NCBI GenBank assembly: GCA_001782645.1
Contig: MFPH01000004.1
Location: 1-11,172, forward strand
Origin: Candidatus Levybacteria bacterium RIFCSPLOWO2_12_FULL_37_14
GTDB taxonomy: Bacteria > Patescibacteriota > Microgenomatia > Levybacterales > UBA12049
DNA length: 11,172 nucleotides
Direction of reading: 5' to 3'
Within the stretch, counting starts at the first letter, position 1, and each line of letters starts with the position of its first letter. Under the pieces are notes generated by a model, which saw only the letters and a program-made list of their open reading frames with translations, ran no database searches and had not been told where the DNA came from. Of the stretch, positions 1 to 5,201 are shown in pieces. The position numbers and the translations under genes are program-made.

Positions 1-365
1 GAAAGCGCTAATAAAGGTGGTATGAGGGTACGCGCATTATCAAAAAGTAAAATTGAAAAAGCAATAATGTATCTACCCATTGGTGGATGTTCATGCACAA
101 TATTGATAGGATTAACTCCCCGTAAAAATGCTCCTCCAACAAATGCTTCAAAAGTGTCGTCAGGCATAATGCCCGGATTCTCTTTCTTTACATATTGAGA
201 CGAGTAATACGAAGACTCTAAATAATTATATATTTTTGAATACCCCTTAGAGAAAAAGCTGGCTCTTTGACTATATAACACTGATATCGGCTGGATAAGA
301 ATTATAGAAACCAATATGACGCAAAAAAAACCATATAAAAATTTCCTTAACTTTTCATTTTTCAT
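1..365 (-). CDS. GT39/PMT-type membrane glycosyltransferase, N-terminal part, cut by the window edge
   Basis: My translation gives 121 residues that stay open to the left edge, so the 3' part is missing. It begins MKNEKLRKF, followed by a hydrophobic segment (about residues 9-30) and a predicted extracytoplasmic loop. The loop holds an acidic pair, D69-D70, followed by EHPPMGRY at 92-99. An acidic pair after TM1 followed by an (E)HPP motif is typical of protein O-mannosyltransferase/ArnT-like GT-C enzymes, which transfer a sugar from a polyprenyl-phosphate donor outside the membrane. The stretch before the acidic pair (about 31-68) is longer than in the GT39 genes at 6612-8276 and 8331-9989. 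The start is fixed: an in-frame TGA lies at 369-371, and the first ATG after it (363-365) shares ATGA with the stop of the upstream GT2. The start lies inside a heptanucleotide tandem repeat and has no visible Shine-Dalgarno sequence. Family is fairly secure; sugar and acceptor are unknown. Confidence 0.82.
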   Translation of the reverse strand, partial: MKNEKLRKFLYGFFCVILVSIILIQPISVLYSQRASFFSKGYSKIYNYLESSYYSSQYVKKENPGIMPDDTFEAFVGGAFLRGVNPINIVHEHPPMGRYIIAFSILLFDNARTLIPPLLAL

Positions 366-391
366 TTTTCATTTTTCATTTTTAATTTTTC
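357..391. repeat. Heptanucleotide tandem repeat (ATTTTTC, 5 units) at a gene junction
   Basis: Five 7-bp units run from 357 to 391 on the + strand: ATTTTTC three times, then ATTTTTA, then ATTTTTC, preceded by a partial CTTTTC at 351-356. Read on the minus strand, the tract encodes the last residues of the upstream GT2 (EKLKMKNEK), its TGA stop, and the ATG of the next gene. Most unit junctions read ATGA, so a start/stop pair recurs in successive frames. Heptanucleotide short tandem repeats are known from cyanobacteria (STRR); any relationship is not implied. Confidence 0.9.
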
Positions 392-1135
392 TTGCATTTC
401 CCATAATCTGGCGTAAGTAACAAAAATACTAAATGATTGATACATGCTCTCTATCAGCCCAACTGTTCCAACTTTCCAACCACCCTGCCTTATATAAGAA
501 TCCAGAAAAGCTGTAACCATGACACGAGGAAATCTCCACCAAGTCATTTTGGGATGACCATTTTTATAACGCAACTCCGCTTCAATTTTCGACCACTCAA
601 TTGTTTTTTTAACCATCGAAGAAAGATCCCTGTGTGTATAATGAAAAAGATATCCATCAAGCTCTCCGATTTCACCCTTAACATTTGGACTCTCATGAAG
701 CTGTCCATACCATTCTTTTAGAGAATCTTTTTTAAACAATCTTTCCAAACGTTCTACATAAGGCCACTCATTCTGCTTTGCAGAACCAAAATAAAAATTC
801 TTTCTCTTTATACGAAACCCCACGTTTTTGTTTGTTGGATTATTTGTTGATTTGATTATTTCTTCACGAAGCGCAGAAGTTACTCTTTCATCCGCGTCTA
901 CATACAAAAGCCATTCTCCCATTGCTTTTTTCATACCCATATTCCTCATATCGGCAAAGTCGTCTGAGGAATATTCAATGACTTTAGCTCCCATTTTCTC
1001 TGCGATGTCCCTTGTCCTATCGGAAGAAACATTATCAACAACTACAATCTCCGAACAAAAAGATAACGAATCCAGACAATCTGCAATTAAATTTTCTGCA
1101 TTTTTCGTAATTACAATTCCTGAAATTTTAATCAT
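362..1135 (-). CDS. GT2 glycosyltransferase, KdtX/WaaE-like (second copy)
   Basis: A 257-residue GT-A fold enzyme predicted to act at the cytoplasmic membrane face, adding a sugar from a nucleotide donor to a lipid-linked glycan. Visible motifs are the N-terminal strand KISGIVITKNAENL (3-16), VVVDNVSSDRT (31-41) for nucleotide binding, and the metal site YVDADERV (78-85). GFRIKRKNFYFG (106-117) and LHES in the acceptor half match the KdtX/WaaE-like family of lipooligosaccharide-core GT2 enzymes. A hydrophobic C-terminal stretch (IESMYQSFSIFVTYARLWEM) is probably membrane-associated. It is full length and paralogous along its whole length to the gene at 2104-3024. The linker after DADER (about 91-103, rich in N, T and K) is encoded by an octanucleotide-period low-complexity tract. 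The start lies directly after a hairpin element, without a Shine-Dalgarno sequence; the stop is in the heptad repeat and overlaps the next start by ATGA. Sugar specificity cannot be read. Confidence 0.9.
   Translation of the reverse strand: MIKISGIVITKNAENLIADCLDSLSFCSEIVVVDNVSSDRTRDIAEKMGAKVIEYSSDDFADMRNMGMKKAMGEWLLYVDADERVTSALREEIIKSTNNPTNKNVGFRIKRKNFYFGSAKQNEWPYVERLERLFKKDSLKEWYGQLHESPNVKGEIGELDGYLFHYTHRDLSSMVKKTIEWSKIEAELRYKNGHPKMTWWRFPRVMVTAFLDSYIRQGGWKVGTVGLIESMYQSFSIFVTYARLWEMQEKLKMKNEK
827..866. repeat. Imperfect 8-bp period tract inside a GT2 gene
   Basis: On the + strand the tract divides into five similar octamers: TTTGTTTG, TTGGATTA, TTTGTTGA, TTTGATTA and TTTCTTCA. It codes for the linker between the DADER metal site and the GFRIKRKN motif of the GT2 at 362-1135. 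The period is by eye and imperfect, so part of it may simply reflect Asn/Thr/Lys codon use. Confidence 0.5.
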
Positions 1136-1183
1136 ACGTTCGACAAGCTCAGTATGACCCTGAACAAAGTTGAAGGGTCATAC
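1132..1183. repeat. Three-arm inverted-repeat element linking a stop codon to the next start codon
   Basis: GTATGACCCT (1152-1161) and AGGGTCATAC (1174-1183) form a perfect 10-bp inverted repeat with a 12-base loop. A second, mutually exclusive pairing is TTCGAC (1139-1144) with GTTGAA (1169-1174), allowing one G-U pair, continued by TCAG (1149-1152) with CTGA (1160-1163). A third is TCATAC (1132-1137) with GTATGA (1152-1157). On the minus strand one arm contains the TGA stop of the upstream GT2 (1178-1180) and another the ATG of the downstream GT2 (1133-1135). The core TTCGACAAGCTCAG resembles a widespread dispersed bacterial palindrome of the CTGAGCTTGTCGAAG kind; this is from memory and was not searched. 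There is no U tract after the stem in the transcript, so it is not a standard intrinsic terminator. Confidence 0.8.
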
Positions 1184-2107
1184 ATTATAGCTTCCCCTTT
1201 CCAGTCTCCCAAGATAGAAATCTATGACTCCTCGCTTCTGCCATTGTCTTCCCCTTAAAAGCAAAGATAAGCTTTCTCTAAAAAGCGCTAATTTGGAACG
1301 AATCGGAGCATATCGAAAACCAAAAAGCAAACGGTTTCTTGTAATATAATAGTCCTGAAGTACGGATCCCGACCCTCCTGCCGATCCGGCATTTTTATGC
1401 CAAATTATAGATCCGAACACATAGACAATCTTAAAACCTTTCTTCTTTGCCCTCATGCTTAAATCCGCATCTTCATAATATAAATAATACCTTTCATCAA
1501 ACATTCCAACCCTGTCAATAGCTTCTTTTGTCAGAAGCATGCAGCAGCCTGTTGCGATTTCTGTTTCTTCGATTTTATCAAATTGCCCTTTGTCTACCAC
1601 ATCTACTCCGCGGTTGTACCCAATGACATTTGCCCAATCCATTTTCCCGCCTGCATACCATAAAACTTTGCCGATTTCATTTTCCGAGTATCTATTCTTA
1701 TGGTATTCAAATTCAGGCGCGAAATATATCTTGGGAATTAAAATCCCAACATTGCTATTTCTCTCTGCTACGCTCAACAACCCTGTAAGAAAATTTTTGT
1801 CTACATACGTATCATTATTTAGAATTAAAATATAGTCTGCGCTATTTTCCAACGCATATTTAATAGTCATATTATGCCCTCCGGAAAATCCCAAATTCCT
1901 CTTATTTTCAATAATCTTAACTCCATCGTACTTACTGCTTGATACATAATGCCTAATACTTTCGGCCGAGCCATCGGTTGACGCGTTATCAACAACTACA
2001 ATGGTCAATTTAAAATTATCCTTTTTTATATTTTTTAGAGATTCTAAGCATTCAAGGGTATTTTTCTTGCCGTTGAAATTTAGAAGGGAAATAACAACAT
2101 GCTTCAT
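1178..2107 (-). CDS. GT2 glycosyltransferase, rhamnosyltransferase-like (COG1216 type)
   Basis: A 309-residue GT-A glycosyltransferase predicted to add a deoxyhexose or similar sugar to a growing lipid-linked glycan at the cytoplasmic face. The order of motifs is typical: ISLLNFNGKKNTLECLESL (6-24), VVVDNASTDGS (37-47), NLGFSGGHNMTIKYA (71-85), the metal-binding ILNNDT (95-100), the acceptor-side block ATGCCMLLTKEAIDRVG (185-201), and YYLYYEDADLSMRAKKKG (207-224) with the likely catalytic acidic residues. WHKNAGS (236-242) follows. Length is normal for the family. It starts by a four-base ATGA overlap with the stop of the gene at 2104-3024, so translational coupling is likely. Its last codons and stop are part of the inverted-repeat element at 1132-1183, which could have replaced the original C-terminus. 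The 'rhamnosyl' label is family habit; actual donor unknown. Confidence 0.92.
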   Translation of the reverse strand: MKHVVISLLNFNGKKNTLECLESLKNIKKDNFKLTIVVVDNASTDGSAESIRHYVSSSKYDGVKIIENKRNLGFSGGHNMTIKYALENSADYILILNNDTYVDKNFLTGLLSVAERNSNVGILIPKIYFAPEFEYHKNRYSENEIGKVLWYAGGKMDWANVIGYNRGVDVVDKGQFDKIEETEIATGCCMLLTKEAIDRVGMFDERYYLYYEDADLSMRAKKKGFKIVYVFGSIIWHKNAGSAGGSGSVLQDYYITRNRLLFGFRYAPIRSKLALFRESLSLLLRGRQWQKRGVIDFYLGRLERGSYNV

Positions 2108-3024
2108 GGCTTAATTTTTCTTAAAATTTTGTGGAAGATTTGCTTTAGGGGGTTTTTGATAAATTTTGCTTCTTCTTTTGAGAACCAGAAAAATAAATCT
2201 TTTGAAGCTTTAGCTATTTCTTTCTTTGTCTCAGCTAATATTTCTCCATCATTGATTTGCTTAAAATTATGTTTTTCCCAAATATACGCAAAGACAATGA
2301 GATGATAAAAAGCCATAAGCAGAGAAAGCATCAGCCCATGAAATCCATCCCTGTAACCTTCTCTTGCGAAAAAGCGGCTTAAAAATTCCTTAACCGGAAA
2401 TCGGACAGCATCTCTCCAATCGAAATTATATCCTTTCTTAATTAATTGCTCTGCTTCATTTGGACCATAAATAGTGGATACCTTATTGAGAAACTGGGAA
2501 ATGCTCTCATAGTTATGATGAACTATATTGTTTTTCATATGACCTACATCACCCTCAACTTTCACCATTTCGTGCACATGCTCTTCCGGAAATTTTCCTT
2601 TTCCGTTTCTAAAAAGTCTTAGCTGAGGATCCGGATACCAACCTGCATGCTCTATCCATTTACCAAAAATGATATTTTTTCTGGGAATCCAAAAGCCGTT
2701 TATTCCTGATTCATAATTCTTAATTCTTGATTCGATCTCCGCTTTTAGTTCCGGCGTAACTCTTTCATCCGCGTCCAAGCTTAAAATCCAATCACTCGAT
2801 GCCTTTGAAAAACCAAAATTTTTATTGACATTAAGCATTAGATTATTTGGTCTTGTAAAAATTTTGTCTGTATATTTGCGGGCTATTTCTAAAGTTTTGT
2901 CCGTTGAGGAGTTATTTACAACAATAATTTCCTTAATCCAAGATACTGATCTTAGACACTCATCAAGCACTTTTTCTCCACTGAAAACCGAAACTACGAC
3001 AGAAAGCGTATTCTTCTTATTCAT
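2104..3024 (-). CDS. GT2 glycosyltransferase, KdtX/WaaE-like (first copy)
   Basis: A 306-residue GT2 enzyme with the KdtX/WaaE-like pattern: LSVVVSVFSGEKVLDECLRS (7-26), IIVVNNSSTDKT (33-44), the metal site SLDADERVTPEL (82-93), GFWIPRKNIIFGKWI (110-124), and GWYPDPQLRLFRNGKGKF (128-145) followed by VHE (150-152). The usual Asp of the VDN nucleotide-binding motif is Asn at position 37. A hydrophobic segment (about 230-249) probably sits on the membrane, and a lysine-rich tail (251-306), absent from the paralog at 362-1135, extends the C-terminus. Residues 97-108, in the linker after DADER, are encoded by a heptanucleotide tandem repeat. The gene begins with an ATGA overlap with the flippase and ends with an ATGA overlap with the next GT2, so it is the middle of a tightly coupled trio. 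Only a weak GGA eight bases before ATG could serve as ribosome binding site. Substrate unknown. Confidence 0.92.
   Translation of the reverse strand: MNKKNTLSVVVSVFSGEKVLDECLRSVSWIKEIIVVNNSSTDKTLEIARKYTDKIFTRPNNLMLNVNKNFGFSKASSDWILSLDADERVTPELKAEIESRIKNYESGINGFWIPRKNIIFGKWIEHAGWYPDPQLRLFRNGKGKFPEEHVHEMVKVEGDVGHMKNNIVHHNYESISQFLNKVSTIYGPNEAEQLIKKGYNFDWRDAVRFPVKEFLSRFFAREGYRDGFHGLMLSLLMAFYHLIVFAYIWEKHNFKQINDGEILAETKKEIAKASKDLFFWFSKEEAKFIKNPLKQIFHKILRKIKP
2702..2736. repeat. Heptanucleotide-period repeat (ATTCNNN, 5 units) inside a GT2 gene
   Basis: Five consecutive 7-bp units on the + strand all begin ATTC: ATTCCTG, ATTCATA, ATTCTTA, ATTCTTG and ATTCGAT. The tract is in frame with the GT2 at 2104-3024 and codes for residues 97-108 in the variable linker between the DADER metal site and the GFWIPRKN motif. 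Because 7 is not a multiple of 3, gain or loss of one unit would shift the frame. Confidence 0.8.
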
Positions 3025-4469
3025 ATTTTTATTCCGAATCTCACCAAATCAGCTCTTAGTTCTTTGCCGGAAAGAGCAAATAGGCAAACTAAGTAAACCG
3101 ATCCTCCTATGAGTATAACAAAAACAAGCGACAGGAAATCTTTTGCAAAAAGATTGGAAAGAATAAAAACCGCTATTGACATTAAGGAGGATGCTCCTAA
3201 AGGCTTAATAATGCTAGGTAAAAATTTAAATTTGACAATTTTGTTAACTAAAAAGACCGTATAGATAATCGTTATTGTTACCAAAAAGGAAGCTACGGAA
3301 ACTCCATTATATCCATAAAAATATATGAAAAGAGGAGTAAATATCCAAATCAAAACAGTCCATATCGCCATAAGTCTCAGTGTAACTTTAACTTTTCCGG
3401 TAGCATCAAGTACGTTAACCAAAATTCCCGACAGGGAAGAAACAGCAGCATTAAGGCAAAAAAATACAATGCTGAAAACTGCAGGCTCCCACTTATTATG
3501 CCAGTTCGGATAAAATTTTATCAGATAGGGGGAAACGACAATAAGCCCAAAAAGTACAGGAAACATACTTGCGCTGACGAAAAATAAAGATTTCTCAATG
3601 GCATTTTTCAAAAACAATAAGTCGTTTTGAGCCCTAGAATATGCGGAAAAAGTTACCTTGGTAACACTATCAACCACATATCGAAATATATAAAACGCGA
3701 GTCTTTGCGCAAAACCGATATATCCAATCTGCGTAAATGACAGAAAACGAATAAGTATAACCGTTAAGAGATCGTCTTTAATTGTGCCTAAAACGTTTTT
3801 AGCCTGAAACTGAAGCCCATATTTGAGATAATTCAACGACTCTCTGTTTATTCCGATACGGATTTTCCAAGGACTAACAAAATAGTAGAATGGAATTCCT
3901 ATCAAACCGGACACAAGAAAAGCCCAGCTGAAAGAAGAAATTCCGTAACCGCTAAGAGTTAAGGCAACCAATATCCCATTAAAAATTAAAGATTCGACAA
4001 TCTGAGGAAAAACCAGTTTGCCAAATTTAAGAGAGCGCTCCAGAAGGATAGATGGAATGGTTTTAAAAGAAGAAAGAAAAATTGTAAAAACTAGAACCAG
4101 AAGAAGTTCCTGAGCCTGCGCATTTAGCTTGAAAAAAGCTGCAAATTGTCCAAGAAAAATGAAAACCAAAATAAATATCGAAAGGGTAATTAGCGCCTGA
4201 ACAGTGAAGCTCGTAGTTATATCTCCCTGCTTTAATTCTTCCTTCTTCTGTATTAGGGCCGCTCCCAAGCCAAAATCTGTAAAAAACGCTATAACTCTCT
4301 GAATCGCAATTACCGCAGTATAAATACCTATTTCCGAAGCGCCCAATACGCTTGTTATAACCAAAAAGGAAACAAAAGAAATAATGTTTAAAAAAAATGT
4401 TCTAGATATCAAAGTGAAAATGCCGCGTATTGACCTTTTTATTATCAAATCTATATTAAGCTTTTCCAT
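3021..4469 (-). CDS. Wzx/RfbX-type polysaccharide flippase (MOP superfamily)
   Basis: A 482-residue, strongly hydrophobic protein with about 12-14 predicted membrane helices spread over its whole length, the size and layout of Wzx-type exporters (COG2244). The N-terminal block SRTFFLNIISFVSFLVITSVLGASEIGIY (22-50), then a second helix pair ending TDFGLGAALIQKKE (64-77), is the typical first repeat; the GLG.ALIQ stretch is common in this family. It should move a polyprenyl-pyrophosphate-linked oligosaccharide from the inner to the outer face of the membrane. It starts three bases after the stop of the ALG5-like gene and ends with an ATGA overlap with a GT2, which places it at the centre of the glycan operon. 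No partner polymerase (Wzy) is recognisable among the neighbours. No clear Shine-Dalgarno sequence precedes the ATG. MurJ-like or teichuronic exporters are alternatives within the superfamily; a flippase role is secure. Confidence 0.93.
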   Translation of the reverse strand: MEKLNIDLIIKRSIRGIFTLISRTFFLNIISFVSFLVITSVLGASEIGIYTAVIAIQRVIAFFTDFGLGAALIQKKEELKQGDITTSFTVQALITLSIFILVFIFLGQFAAFFKLNAQAQELLLVLVFTIFLSSFKTIPSILLERSLKFGKLVFPQIVESLIFNGILVALTLSGYGISSFSWAFLVSGLIGIPFYYFVSPWKIRIGINRESLNYLKYGLQFQAKNVLGTIKDDLLTVILIRFLSFTQIGYIGFAQRLAFYIFRYVVDSVTKVTFSAYSRAQNDLLFLKNAIEKSLFFVSASMFPVLFGLIVVSPYLIKFYPNWHNKWEPAVFSIVFFCLNAAVSSLSGILVNVLDATGKVKVTLRLMAIWTVLIWIFTPLFIYFYGYNGVSVASFLVTITIIYTVFLVNKIVKFKFLPSIIKPLGASSLMSIAVFILSNLFAKDFLSLVFVILIGGSVYLVCLFALSGKELRADLVRFGIKI

Positions 4470-4472
4470 AAT

Positions 4473-5201
4473 TTATCTTATTTTCCAAGGCTGTGTTTGA
4501 AGCAATCTCTTTATTGACATTAAATCTCCCCAGATTGTCGATATCAAACGTACTGTTGAACCGGGATTGTCTATCCAATGAACAGGCTCTTCATAAATTT
4601 TATAGCCGCTTTTTTCCGCAATTATTAAAAGTTCTCCGTCAAAAAACCATCCATTATCCTTAACTTTTGGAATAAGATCTACAACAACCTTCTTAGTTAC
4701 TCCTTTAAATCCACACTGAGCGTCGGTAAAATGAGTATGGAAGAAAAATTGTATGAAGAAAAAATTTAAAATTCTTGAGGTTAATTCTCTTATAGGCGTT
4801 CTTCCTTCTACCTTTGCCCCTTTCGCAAGCCTTGAGCCAATTGCAATATCATATCCTGATGTAAGTTTTTGGATAATTTTGGGCAAATGAATAAGATCTG
4901 TCGAAAGATCCAAATCCATATATACGCAGTAATCACATTTAGACTGACTCCAAACACGCTTTACTGCTCGTCCTCTCCCTTTTTGCTCAAGTCTGAAATA
5001 TAAGATTTTAGGATTTTTCTTTATTAGAGTAGATGCAATTATGGGGGTATTGTCTGTTGAGGCATTATCGGCAATCGTAATATGCCAATCATAAGATCCT
5101 AGATTTTTATGGCAAAATTTATAAAGAGTCGTAATGTTTTTTTCCAACTCTTTTTCTTCATTATAAACAGGAATTGTTACCTCAACGCTTGATTTTTGCA
5201 T
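4473..5201 (-). CDS. ALG5/DPM1-like polyprenyl-phosphate sugar synthase (GT2)
   Basis: A 242-residue GT2 enzyme resembling dolichyl-phosphate beta-glucosyltransferase (ALG5) and its bacterial undecaprenyl-phosphate counterparts. Motifs: VTIPVYNEEKELEKN (8-22), IADNASTDNT (43-52), QKGRGRAVKR (73-82), metal site MDLDLSTDL (95-103), IGSRLAKGAKVEGRTPIREL (121-140), DAQCGFKGVTK (160-170), WFFDGELLIIAEKSGYKI (185-202) and VHWIDNPGSTVR (207-218). Family knowledge says such enzymes transfer hexose from UDP- or GDP-sugar to polyprenyl phosphate, giving the donor that GT-C enzymes use on the outer face. The protein stops soon after the catalytic domain and has neither an obvious N-terminal anchor nor the C-terminal membrane helices of GtrB-type enzymes; the hydrophobic ILNFFFIQFFFH (144-155) may touch the membrane. 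The gene starts inside the end of the PTPS-related membrane protein (20-base overlap). Which sugar is charged cannot be told. Confidence 0.88.
   Translation of the reverse strand: MQKSSVEVTIPVYNEEKELEKNITTLYKFCHKNLGSYDWHITIADNASTDNTPIIASTLIKKNPKILYFRLEQKGRGRAVKRVWSQSKCDYCVYMDLDLSTDLIHLPKIIQKLTSGYDIAIGSRLAKGAKVEGRTPIRELTSRILNFFFIQFFFHTHFTDAQCGFKGVTKKVVVDLIPKVKDNGWFFDGELLIIAEKSGYKIYEEPVHWIDNPGSTVRLISTIWGDLMSIKRLLQTQPWKIR

Noticed and set aside
437..1157. Plus-strand open frames of about 95-110 codons opposite the GT2 at 362-1135
   Set aside because: They lie wholly opposite a well-conserved glycosyltransferase, show no recognisable domain, and look like antisense shadows; the same holds for the plus-strand frames near 1539, 2099, 2825, 3325, 5174 and 8869.
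1152..1183. 10-bp stem as an intrinsic terminator between the two GT2 genes
   Set aside because: No run of U follows the stem in either direction.
3184..3197. Small AGGAG/CTCCT hairpin
   Set aside because: Only five base pairs inside the flippase coding sequence; expected by chance and no link to a start or stop.
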